This document shows, piece by piece, positions 16,285 through 26,100 of a stretch of DNA of 64,000 bases. Made by a program: the position numbers and the translations under genes. Numbering within the stretch: position 1 is the first letter of the stretch; each line of letters begins with the position of its first letter. Below the pieces are notes generated by a model, which saw nothing but the letters and a program-made list of their open reading frames with translations, was not told where the DNA came from and did not search any database. The DNA comes from Actinacidiphila acidipaludis. GTDB lineage: Bacteria; Actinomycetota; Actinomycetes; Streptomycetales; Streptomycetaceae. The stretch spans positions 1 to 64,000 of the forward strand of contig NZ_JAINZZ010000025.1 of assembly GCF_019890725.1 (NCBI RefSeq), read 5' to 3'.

Positions 16285-17627
16285 TCACCGGGCCGCGGAG
16301 ACGCTCGGCGCCGTGGTGCCCGGCCGACGGTGTTCCGGCGGCTCAGGCGGCTCAGCCGGCTCAGTCGGTTCCGCCCGAACGGTGCGTGACCTGCTCGTGG
16401 TGACCAGCAGCAGGACCAGGGCCGCGGCCTGGATCGCGGCGACGGCACCGACGAGAGCGGGCACGGAGTCGTCGTAGAGGGCGCCGGTCAGCGCCCCGCC
16501 GGCAAGGCTGCCCGCACCCAGGACGCCGGCGAAGATCCCATATGCGGTGGCCCGGCGGCCGACCGGAATCAGGTCGGCCACCACCGCCCGCAGCGTCGAC
16601 TCCTGGATCCCGACCGCCGCGCCCCACACCAGGACTCCGAGGACCACCAGAGGGACGCTGTCGGTGAAGGCCAGGGCCGGGACGACGGCGGCCAGCACCG
16701 GCAGGGCGACCATGGCCCGTGCGCCGACCCGGTCGTAGATCCATCCGTCGGCCAATGCCGCCGGCGCGTCGGCGGCCATCGCGGCGGCGTACAGCACGGG
16801 CACCACGGCGGTGGAGACCAGGTGGCGCTGCACGAAGTGGAAGGACAGCACGCCGAAAGTGGCGAAGCCGGCCATGGTGACGCCGGTGAACACCGCGTAC
16901 GTCCAGAACGCACGCGGCAGCCGCGGCGACTCCGAGGTCGCCGCTGAACGCGCCGGGACGCCCGCCGGCACGGCCGCTGCCGGGGGCGTCTCGAAGGCCA
17001 CCGGATCGGGCACCCGCGTGCGCAGCCAGACCAGCACGGCGAGCGCGGCCACCCCGGGCGCGGCCAGCACGCCCAGCGCGGGCGCGTAGTCGTCACCGGT
17101 GACCGCCAGGACGCCGGCGACGGTCAGCGGACCGATCAGGGCGCCGACCTGGTCCATCGCCTCATGCACGGCGAAGCCACGGCCGCGGCCGGTCGCCGCC
17201 GTGGCGTGCGAGAGCAGCGTGTCCTTGGCCGGCGAGCGCACACGCGTTCGGCCACGACCAGGACGGCGGCGACCCACAGCACACCGGTCAGACCGAGAAC
17301 GGGCACGGCGGCCACGGTCAGCGCGTAGCCGGAGATCGTCCAGGCCCAGAACCGCCCGCTGCGGTCGGCCAGCCGCCCCGACCCCAGCCGCAGGACGAGT
17401 CCCACCCCCTCGCCCGCACCGGTGACCACCCCCACGACGAGCGCGGACGCTCCGAGGTGTGCCAGCAACGGCCCGGTGACGGAGCGGGCGCCCTCGTAGA
17501 CGAAGTCCATCAGGAGGCTGACGGTTCCGAAGGCCATGACGAACCGCCAGGCGGACATGCGCGGCCGCGGCTCCAGCGGCGCCGGGGCCTGTGTGGCCCC
17601 GGCGCGTGGGCCGTGTCCGGACGTCAT
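16285..17627 (-). pseudogene. MFS transporter, frameshifted
   Basis: Two reading frames together make one 12-helix MFS exporter. The first (17627 down to about 17238) gives FGTVSLLMDFVYEGARSVTG through VLVVAERV. The second (from about 17237 to 16285) continues with VRSPAKDTLLSHATAATGRG through the remaining helices and a Pro/Glu tail encoded by a 9-base tandem repeat (about 16329-16356). Relatives usually read ER.GKAVR.PAKD at the junction. Here the GKA residues are missing and the frame shifts by one, as a 10-base or 1-base deletion would do. Without the second half the product lacks most membrane helices and is unlikely to work. It may be a true pseudogene or an assembly error. Confidence 0.75.
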
Positions 17628-17766
17628 ACGGCCCCTCCCGTCAGGCGGCTCGTCTCTGGCCCGGAATTCGCTGTCGCCGCACGGGCATACATGCTAACTG
17701 CTGTACCCGCGAGGGCCCTTCCAGGAGACTGTCTCCCGTTCATCGCCAGAAGGGGAGGGGATTTGT

Positions 17767-19716
17767 GTGAGGTATTTCAGGTGGGGAGAACCTCGAGGCG
17801 GCGAGGCGTACGGCAGGCGATCCCAGGCTGGTTCCGTGCGTGTACGGGCTCTCGTCATAGGCTTGACCACAGCCTTGGGTGTGGCGATCGCGCTCCCTGC
17901 TCAGGGGCAGGAGATGGCCTCTGCTGCGGCCACGGCTTCCGCACCAAAGGGAGCGAACGGGCAGTCCAGTGCGGACTATGAGACCGTTCAGGGATTGGCG
18001 CCGCTGGTCCAGAGCGGTCCCCGGAACATCGTCAAGCGCGTCCAGGACACCTATGTCAGCAATACCGACCCGAGAGATCATTCGGACGGCGCGTTGCTGC
18101 ATATCGGCACACCGGACAATGGCGCGACACGGTACCGGAGTTTCCTGCAGTTCGACGTGTCGAAGCTGCACGGCGCGAGCATCAAGAGCGCCAAGCTGCG
18201 GCTGTACGACGCCTACACGGGTTCCTGTGCGGGCTGGTGGATGTACGTGGACCCGGTGGCCTCGGCATGGCAGCAGTCCACGATCACCTGGGACAACAAG
18301 CCCGGAGTCACGCCGGGCTACCAGGCGGCGGCGAACTTCGGCATCGGGCACCCCGACTGCCCCGATGTCCCGGACAAGACCGACCCCGACCAGTCGAACG
18401 GCCTTTACCGCATCGACGTGACGTCGATGGTCAATGCGTGGGCGCAGGGGACTATGCCCAACTACGGAATGCAATTGTCCGCGGGTGAATCGGACAGCAA
18501 GGCGTACAAGGACTTCTGCTCCATGAACCCGGGCGCCTCCGAGTACGCCTGCAGCATCGCCTACTACACGCCGACGCTGGAGGTCGAGTTCGACTCCGGT
18601 TCGACAGCGCTGATGTCCGGCGACAACTACGGCGTCCCGTACCCGGGCGGTTATCCTTCGACCAGCCCGGCACTGGAGTTCTTCGATTCCTCCAAGCCGT
18701 CGGTATGGCCCTCCTCGGGACCGTACCAGCGTTGGATTCCGGACGACTACCATTCGGTGTTCGACCCCGCTCTGCTGGGAGGGACCACCTTCGGGGGCGG
18801 CACCGAGTTCAAAGTGCGCCCCATGGGGGCCTACGCCTCAACAGGCGGCCTGAGCAAGCAGTTGCTCGTCATCGGCGACGGGAACAGCGGATTCGTGGGT
18901 GTGGTGCCCTATCCCGCGCTGTCCGGATACCGATGGGCGATCAACGTCGGGCACGCCGCCAGTCTGCACGGGGTCGAACTGCTTCCGGACGGCAGCGTGG
19001 CTGTCGCCGAGGTCGGCAGCAACGCCGTGAAGGTCTATACCGCCGCTCAGGGCACGCCCGGGAACAGCCCGAGTGCCTGGGCGACACCCTCCGACACCGA
19101 GTCGCTGCCCGACGCGCACCAGGTGCTCTGGGACGACACCACGGGCACTCTGTGGGCCGTCGGCGCGGACCCGCTGCACCCCGACACCCAATCCGTCCTG
19201 GTCCAGTACGACTACAGCGCGGGCAAGTTGACGCGGCGCGCTTCCTACCAGCTGCCGGCCAACGGGACGAAGTCCCCCTGGGTTCACGACATCGCCCCCG
19301 TCTACGGAAATCCGGACCGCTTCTGGGTGTCCGCGAATGCCGGCGTGGTGCAGTTCTCCAAATCCGGACAGAGCCCGTGCTACAACATCTCCCGCTGGCC
19401 CACGGTCTCCGAGCTCGGGCCGGATGCTGCGCACTGGTGCACCGACTATCCCTACGAGTCGCAGGTCAACCGCTACAGCATGGTCAAGGCGACGGGGAAC
19501 GATCCGGCGACCGGGCGCGTGCTGACCACATGCCAGCAGCGTGATCCGACGGTCAGCGACAACTGTCACCCGCAACTGCCCGGAAGTGATCCGTGGTTGG
19601 CCTGGACAAGCCCCGACCTCGACTTCGTCGACTCCTCGGGCCGCACCTCCTACTCCTGGGACGAGTCGCACGCGTGCCACTACAGGGCTCGGTGGCTCGT
19701 GCCCAGCTACACCTGA
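17767..19716 (+). CDS. Secreted DNRLRE-domain protein with a C-terminal DUF6528-like beta-propeller region
   Basis: The 649-residue exported protein has a signal peptide (about 24-48, ending in PAQGQ). Residues about 80-280 form a DNRLRE domain: DTYVSNTDPRDHSDGALLHI, a Cys pair around the Trp-rich SAWQQSTITWDNKPG motif, and YRIDVTSMVNAWAQG. The C-terminal half contains LLVIGDGNSGFVGVVPYP, HGVELLPDGSVAVAEVGSN and DAHQVLWDD, the repeated strands of a propeller-like domain I associate with DUF6528. Such proteins are surface or secreted and probably bind glycans, but the function is untested. GTG start after GAAGGGGAGGGG. Confidence 0.75.
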   Translation: MRYFRWGEPRGGEAYGRRSQAGSVRVRALVIGLTTALGVAIALPAQGQEMASAAATASAPKGANGQSSADYETVQGLAPLVQSGPRNIVKRVQDTYVSNTDPRDHSDGALLHIGTPDNGATRYRSFLQFDVSKLHGASIKSAKLRLYDAYTGSCAGWWMYVDPVASAWQQSTITWDNKPGVTPGYQAAANFGIGHPDCPDVPDKTDPDQSNGLYRIDVTSMVNAWAQGTMPNYGMQLSAGESDSKAYKDFCSMNPGASEYACSIAYYTPTLEVEFDSGSTALMSGDNYGVPYPGGYPSTSPALEFFDSSKPSVWPSSGPYQRWIPDDYHSVFDPALLGGTTFGGGTEFKVRPMGAYASTGGLSKQLLVIGDGNSGFVGVVPYPALSGYRWAINVGHAASLHGVELLPDGSVAVAEVGSNAVKVYTAAQGTPGNSPSAWATPSDTESLPDAHQVLWDDTTGTLWAVGADPLHPDTQSVLVQYDYSAGKLTRRASYQLPANGTKSPWVHDIAPVYGNPDRFWVSANAGVVQFSKSGQSPCYNISRWPTVSELGPDAAHWCTDYPYESQVNRYSMVKATGNDPATGRVLTTCQQRDPTVSDNCHPQLPGSDPWLAWTSPDLDFVDSSGRTSYSWDESHACHYRARWLVPSYT

Positions 19717-19943
19717 CTCCACCTCCGGCGCCGTCCCGTGGCCGCGTGCCGGAGCACCGGTTCGCAGCGTGAGAGGTCTTGCCCATGCCCGTCGGCCGCC
19801 GGTGCCCGCCGCGGCCGGCGGGCAGTGGACGCGCCGCAGCGATCGTGCATTGACCTGCGGCGTGTGAACGTTGACGATGACGACCTGGCCGCGGATCCGC
19901 TGGTGACCGCTGCCGAGCGAACGCACGAGGAACCGCGAGGAGC

Positions 19944-20804
19944 ATGGGTATGAGCACGGTGGCCGTCACGGGCGCGACCGGGAAGACAGGGCGCGTCGTC
20001 GTCGCCGATCTGACCGAGCACGGGCACAAGGTGCTGGCGGTGGACGTCGCCGTCGGGGCCGCGGATCGCGCCTGGGCCGCCGGCCTCGGCGCGGATCTGC
20101 TGTGCGCCGACCTCACGGACTACGGGCAGGCCGTGGACGCGCTGCGCGAGGCCGACACGGTGGTGCACCTGGCCAACATCCCGGCGCCCGGCCTGTATCC
20201 GGCCGCGCACACGCTGAACACCAACACGGCGATGAACCACAACGTGTTCCTGGCGGCGGCCCACAACCGGCTCGGCCGCGTGGTGTGGGCGTCCAGCGAG
20301 ACGACCCTGGGTCTGCCGTTCGACGTGCCGCCGCGCTACGCCCCGGTGGACGAGGACCACTTCCCGTACCCGACGAGCACCTACGCGCTGTCGAAGGTGC
20401 TGGCCGAGGCAGCCGCCGAGCAGATCGCGGGCTGGTCGGGCATCCCGTTCGTCGGCCTGCGCCTGTCCAACGTCCATGTCGAGGCGGACTATGCGCTCGT
20501 CCCGGGCTACCAGGACGATCCGCACCTGCGGAAATGGAACCTGTGGGGGTACGTGGACGCCCGGGACGTCGCCCAGGCGTGCCGGCTCGCGCTGACCGCG
20601 CCGGTCACCGGCTCGCAGAACTTCATCATCGCCGCGGCCGACACGATCATGGCCCGCCCCTCCGTGGACCTGCTCGCCGAAGTGTTCCCCACCGTCGAGC
20701 TCGCCCGCGAGCTGGCGGACCCGTACGACACCCTCCTCGCCATCGACCGCGCCCGCAGCGTCCTCGGTTACGCCCCGCGGCACTCCTGGCGCGACACCCT
20801 CTGA
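19944..20804 (+). CDS. NAD(P)-dependent epimerase/dehydratase family protein
   Basis: The 286-residue extended SDR has the Rossmann motif VTGATGKTGRVV (about 8-19) and the active-site Tyr-x3-Lys in TYALSK (about 149-154), with SSETT supplying the Ser. The ATG at 19944 follows GAGGAG; a second ATG two codons later is possible. Family members interconvert or reduce nucleotide-sugars or related substrates. The neighbours do not reveal which. Confidence 0.85.
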   Translation: MGMSTVAVTGATGKTGRVVVADLTEHGHKVLAVDVAVGAADRAWAAGLGADLLCADLTDYGQAVDALREADTVVHLANIPAPGLYPAAHTLNTNTAMNHNVFLAAAHNRLGRVVWASSETTLGLPFDVPPRYAPVDEDHFPYPTSTYALSKVLAEAAAEQIAGWSGIPFVGLRLSNVHVEADYALVPGYQDDPHLRKWNLWGYVDARDVAQACRLALTAPVTGSQNFIIAAADTIMARPSVDLLAEVFPTVELARELADPYDTLLAIDRARSVLGYAPRHSWRDTL

Positions 20805-20891
20805 ACCGCCCGTCCGGGCGGAGCATGCCGGGCAGCGGGTGCCGGACGGCTCTCGCAGCGCACGCTCACACCGCGCCGGGCGCGCCCTGGG

Positions 20892-21431
20892 TCAGGAGGA
20901 GCCCGATGCCGATGTCCTTGACGCCGCGCGGACGGCGGCGGCGACGGTGTCGGAGGTGGGCGACGCCAGCGTTGTGGTGTTGGGCAGGCCGGAAGCCGCG
21001 CCGCTGGTGATGACGAAACGCTGGCGAGGGTGAGTCCGTGCCGCGTCGCGGGCCGCACCGTCCAGGAGGCGCCCGGCCGAGACGATGACTCCGCACTTGC
21101 GTTGTACGAGGCTCTCGACGTAGGGGAGGAGCGCTTCGGTAGTCGTCGCGGTGCGCGGGGTGATCAGCCGCTGGGTGTTCACGGGTGCGGCGCGCGCGGC
21201 TTCTCGTAGTCCGGACCAGCCGGCCCGTGCCGCCGTCTGGTCGGGGTCGTCGGTGACCAGACAGGCCCGGAAGTCACGGGATATGTTCTTGGCGGCGGTG
21301 TGCGGTGGCGAGGAGCCCGCGCGGGGCAGGAACAGACCGACGACGACGGCGCCGCCGGCGACGGTCAGGACGCCGGCGGCGGCCATGCGGAAACGTCGTG
21401 AGCGGTTGCGCAGGGGCAGGCGCGGCGACAT
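20892..21431 (-). CDS. BMP-like membrane-anchored protein next to mycP
   Basis: The 179-residue protein has an N-terminal membrane segment (about 15-36). It then has a short domain resembling the first half of basic membrane protein / purine-binding lipoproteins: FRACLVTDDPDQTAARAGWSGL, then VESLVQRKCGVIVSAGRLL and HPRQRFVITSG. There is no lipobox. The domain is too short for a complete periplasmic-binding fold. Small BMP-like proteins of this kind accompany mycosin genes in Streptomyces, which fits its place 66 bases downstream of mycP. Function unknown. Confidence 0.65.
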   Translation of the reverse strand: MSPRLPLRNRSRRFRMAAAGVLTVAGGAVVVGLFLPRAGSSPPHTAAKNISRDFRACLVTDDPDQTAARAGWSGLREAARAAPVNTQRLITPRTATTTEALLPYVESLVQRKCGVIVSAGRLLDGAARDAARTHPRQRFVITSGAASGLPNTTTLASPTSDTVAAAVRAASRTSASGSS

Positions 21432-21497
21432 GAGTCCTCCGGGGCAGTTTCCGCCGGGCAGGGGCAGAGGGGACGTACGGGGGTCCGGGCGCGGCTT

Positions 21498-22826
21498 CTA
21501 CCGCCGAACGGTCCTCGGCGGGCGGCCACGCTTTTGTCCCGCGCCGGACTTCCCGGCCTTACGGCTTGCCGCGGCCTTGTCGGGGCTTCGTCGTGCCTGC
21601 GGCGTGCGGCGCTTCCCGTTCGCCGTTGCGGCAGGCGGCGAAGCGGTGGTCTTCCTGCGGTTCTGTTCGTGAACACGCCTGCGGCGGCGGGTGAACAGCA
21701 CCGTTCCGGCCGCAGCCAGACCGGCAAGTGCGGTCCCGACGGCGGCGAGCGTCTTCCACGGTGGTCCCCCGTGCGGAGCGGGTGCCGCCCCCGGCGGATA
21801 CGACGACAGCAGGGGGTTGGCCGGGCTGCCGTCCACAGAGGGGGATGCCTGCAGAGCCGCGAGCGGATCGAGCAGTCCGAAGCCGAACTGGTCGCTGTGC
21901 GCATGCTTGCCGCCGGTCGGGCGTGCCGTCGTGATCAGGCGCCTGATGACCTGGCCCGGGGTCAGCCCGGGATGAGCGGACCGCACGAGGGCAGCGGCAG
22001 CGGAGACGTAGGCGGTGGCGTAGCTGGTGCCCTCGGCGTTGACGTACTGACCCTGATTGTTGGTCGAGAAGATGCCCGTCGCCGGAGCTGCCAGGGTGGT
22101 CTGCGGCCCGGACTCGCTGACGGGCCAGAACGCGCCGCTGTCCGTGATGCCGGTGACGTCCACGACACCGGGAAAGGCGGCGGGGTACAGCGGTGGGTTG
22201 CCACTGTTGCCCTCGTTTCCCGCCGCTGCGACGATGACGGACCCCTTGCCCAGGGCGTAGGTGACAGCCTGCCGTAGCAGCGGATCGGGCGTCTGCGTAC
22301 CGAGTGAGACATTGATGACCTGGGCGCGGTGGTCCGCCGCGTACTTGATGCCCTCGGCCAGTGCCGTGGCCTGGACCGCCGCTCCGAGCGCGACCTTGAC
22401 CGGCAGGATCGTGGAGCCGGGGGCCAGCCCGATCATCCCGGTACCGCCGTCGGCCTTGCCGGTGCCGGCGATGATTCCGGCGATGGCGGTGCCATGGGAG
22501 TCGGAGGACGAATCGTTCCTGCCGTCGTCGTCGGTATCGCCGAGGAAGCTGGTCCCCGGCAACACCTGCCCGACGAGGTCGGGGTGCCCCGCGTCGACGC
22601 CGCTGTCGATCACGGCAACGGTGACGCCTCGACCCCGGGAGAGATCCCAGATCCGGTCTGCCTGAAAGTGTGCGGAATCAAGGGGCCATTCCTGCATCCG
22701 GATGGTGTCGGCGCCCGCGAGACCGGCTCCGGCCACGGTGAGAGCGGTCAGCAGAGCGGCGAGGCAAATGGCCGGAAACGGCGTCCCAGGCCGGCGCAGG
22801 CGTCTGCGCTGTCGCGGTGGCGGCAT
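21498..22826 (-). CDS. mycP: Type VII secretion-associated serine protease, mycosin
   Basis: The 442-residue subtilisin-family protease has a signal/anchor at about 17-40. The catalytic triad is Asp74 (VIDSGVD), His111 (DSHGTAIAG) and Ser268 (GTSYATAYVS), with Asn204 of AAGNEGN as the oxyanion residue. A Pro-rich linker, one C-terminal membrane helix (about 360-380) and a long basic Lys/Arg/Ala tail complete the mycosin layout. Mycosins sit in the ESX membrane complex with the protease facing outward. No other ESX gene (EccB-E, EsxA/B) is in the window, so this may be a solitary copy. The cytoplasmic tail of about 55 basic residues is unusually long. Confidence 0.88.
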   Translation of the reverse strand: MPPPRQRRRLRRPGTPFPAICLAALLTALTVAGAGLAGADTIRMQEWPLDSAHFQADRIWDLSRGRGVTVAVIDSGVDAGHPDLVGQVLPGTSFLGDTDDDGRNDSSSDSHGTAIAGIIAGTGKADGGTGMIGLAPGSTILPVKVALGAAVQATALAEGIKYAADHRAQVINVSLGTQTPDPLLRQAVTYALGKGSVIVAAAGNEGNSGNPPLYPAAFPGVVDVTGITDSGAFWPVSESGPQTTLAAPATGIFSTNNQGQYVNAEGTSYATAYVSAAAALVRSAHPGLTPGQVIRRLITTARPTGGKHAHSDQFGFGLLDPLAALQASPSVDGSPANPLLSSYPPGAAPAPHGGPPWKTLAAVGTALAGLAAAGTVLFTRRRRRVHEQNRRKTTASPPAATANGKRRTPQARRSPDKAAASRKAGKSGAGQKRGRPPRTVRR

Positions 22827-23165
22827 CGGTCAGCTCCTCGTCATTTCATCCGGGGGCGAGGGAACCGCCCGTTTCGCTGTGCGGCCATGCGGTTCTACCA
22901 CAGGACTTCTGATCCCGAACCGTGAACTACTGCCACCTGAATGCAACATGACGGACCGTTGACTGACGGGTCATCGCTTTCTCTGGTCCGCGTGAAGTCT
23001 TGGTCAAGGCTCTTGGTGGCAAGTCCCGTAAAAGAGCGCAGAGACAGCCAAATACACCGTCGGCTGATCTGCGGCCCCCTTGCCCGCTCTTCACCCGGCC
23101 TATACAAAATCCCTCGCCGTTGCTCCTGGGGGAGTGCGGTTCGTCGGCATGGGGGAGGGGTGGCC
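22827..23165. other. Divergent intergenic region, 339 bases
   Basis: Promoters of mycP and of the RHS gene should lie here. The plus-strand frame is open through most of it, but no ribosome site supports an earlier RHS start. I see no clear dyad. Confidence 0.5.
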
Positions 23166-26100
23166 GTGAGCCACGTGTCGGGGTGGGTCGCTTCGGTGTG
23201 CGCGCGTGCGCTGTCCGGGGCGATATCACGGGTCTGCTCACCGGTGCGCCGTCGGCCGCGCCGGCTCGCGGCCGTCGTGAGCGGGCTGCTGGTGGTCCTG
23301 CTGGGGACGCAGCCGGCGGCAGCGGCGATCGCCGCACATACGAAGTCGTCGCGTCTGGTGCTGCCACACCAGCGAACGGGGTCGGCCGCGGGACTGCCGC
23401 ACCGGGCCAAGTCCGCCGTGAAGCCGGGGCAGGGCAGCGAGGCGAGCCGGAAGGCGGCCAGGGTGCCGGGCGCCCTGCCACCGGACGCGGCTCCAAGCCG
23501 CGCGGGCAAGCCGAAGCAGTCCTGGAGCGGTCCGCGGTCGCCGTTCGACGGCCATACCGTGACGCCTCAGGGTCCGGCGCAGGCCGGCGTCGCCGCGACC
23601 ACCCGCGACGCGATCACTCCCGCGGACACGGGTACCGGTGACCCGGCTCTGCCTGGTGTCGCCACCACAGGGACCGAGATCGTCAGGGACCGCACCGCCG
23701 ATACCTCGGTCTTTCAGCAGGCGGACGGCACGCTGACCGCTCGCGTCTACAGCCGCCCGGTGCACTATCGGGCAGCCGACGGCAGTTGGCAGGACATCAA
23801 CACCACCCTCACCCGGCGGGCGGACGGTCGATGGGCCGAAAGCGCCGACGCGCCGGCCGCCAGCTTCGCCCGGAACGGCAGCGACTCCGCGCTGGTCAGC
23901 TTCGGGCCCGGTGACGGTGAGCAGGTCAGTTTCGGCCTCCAGGGAGCGTCGGCGGTCACCGCCCGGGCGTCGGGCAGTTCGATCACCTACCCCGGCATCG
24001 CCGCTGCCTCGGACCTGACGTACGAGGCGACGGCCTCCGGCGTCAAGGAGACGCTGACGCTCAGCAAGCCCTCGGCACCGACGACCTGGGTCTTCCCGCT
24101 GAGTCTGTCGGGTCTGACACCGTCGCTGGCCGCTGACGGCAGCGTCCGGTTCACCGACGGCTCCGGCACGGTTCGGGAGACCGTTCCGCACGGTTTCATG
24201 GAGGACTCGGCCCGTGGGGCCGTCTCCCACGAGGGCGCGATCTCGACGGGTGTGACCTACAGCCTCATCACGACCGCAGGGGGCATCCCCGCACTGAAGG
24301 TGTCGCTCGACTCCGCATGGCTGCACGCCACGGGCCGCGTCTATCCCGTGAAGGTGGACCCGACCAACCTCAACGCCTCGTCCAGCACGTACGTCGAGAC
24401 GCCCTACGACATCAACTTCTCCACCGATGACACCCTCAAGGTCGGCTCCTACGACGGCGGTTCGCACAAGGCTCTCAGCTACCTGAACTTCGGCTCCTTC
24501 GGGACGCAGTTCAAGAACGACTACATCGAGAAGGCGTCGCTCTACCTGGACGACGTCTGGTCGGGCGGGTGCAGCGCCCAGGCGGTCGCCGTCCGCCCGA
24601 TCACCAGCTCGTGGAGTGTCGGCTCGATCGCCAAGTACCCGGGGCTTTCCTACGGATCGTCCGTCGGCTCCAGCAGTTTCGACGCCGGCGCCAGCTGCGG
24701 CGGTTCGGCCTGGCACGGTATCGACATCGGCGACAACCCGTCGGCTGCGGGAGTGAAGCTGCTGGAAGGGTGGTCGCACGGAGGCGCGAACCACGGCCTC
24801 GCGTTGAGCGCCGACACCTCCAAGGTCGCGGCCTGGAAGCAGTTCGCCTCCGTCAATTCCTCGTACCCGCCGTACCTGTCCGTCACCTACAGCGCCTACG
24901 GCGCCGACTACTCCATCCCGAAGCAGACGTACACCGAGCCGACAGCGAGCACCACCGGCTCGATGAAGGTGACGATCACCAACCGCGGCGAGGCCGCCTG
25001 GTCGACGTCGACGGTGAAGCTCGCCGCCGACGTGTACAGCACATCGTGGACCAAGCTCAAGACCAACGCCACGACGACGGCGGTCCCCTCATCGGTGGCC
25101 TCCAACGCCACGGTGACGATGACCGGCTCGATCCCGGCACTCGACCCCGGCCAGTACTACGTGTGCTGGGACATGCTGAACGGCAGCACGTCCTTCTACA
25201 CCAGCTACGCCGTACCCATGGTGTGTTCGCTGGTCGCCTCGGCCGACACGCCGCCGCAGGTCGACACCGCCTCGCCGCCCTCGGACACCGTCGCGGGCAC
25301 CATCACCCCGCAGCTGTTCGCAGACGGCCACGACCCGGACGGCTACCCCGGGAACCCGCTGAAGTACGACTTTCAGGTGTACACCAATCCGGCTTCCGGC
25401 ACTCCCTCCCTGGTGGCGGACTCGGGATGGATCGCCAACGGGCAGTGGGCGGTGCCTGACGGCAAGCTCGCCTGGTACCAGTCCTACTACTGGGTAGTCG
25501 CTGACAGCGATGGCGACGCCGCCAGTGACTGGTCGGACCCGTCCTTGTTCTCGACCACCGTCCAGCAGCCGCTGATCACCTCGCATCTGGGCGGCGGCGG
25601 TGCCGACAGCAGCCGCAGTTTTGATCCGCAGGTGGGTGACTACACCACCTCCGCGACCGACGTGGCAGTCCCGGCGGCCGGCCCGGCACTCGACGTGTCC
25701 CGTACCTACAACTCGCTGGACCCCAGGACTTCCCTGCTGTTCGGCGCCGGTTGGTCGTCGCGCTACGACATGACCGTGCAGCCCGACAACGACTCCTCCG
25801 GCGGAGTCGTCGTGACCGGGGCCGACGGCAGGCAGGAGCGATTCGGCCGCAACAGTTTCGAACTCGATCAGATCGCGTCGGCCGGCGATCAGACCGGCGA
25901 CCACGTGGACGATGCCGTCGCCGTCGACCAGACGACCGGCAAACTGTGGCTGTACCCCGGTCCGGACTATTCGGCCCTGTCACGGCTGCAGGTCGGCAAC
26001 GGTGGCTGGAACGGCATGGCATGGCTGACCGGCGGTGACGTCAACGGCGACGGCGTCGGCGACCTGGACGCCGTACGGACCTCCGACGGCACCCTGTGGA

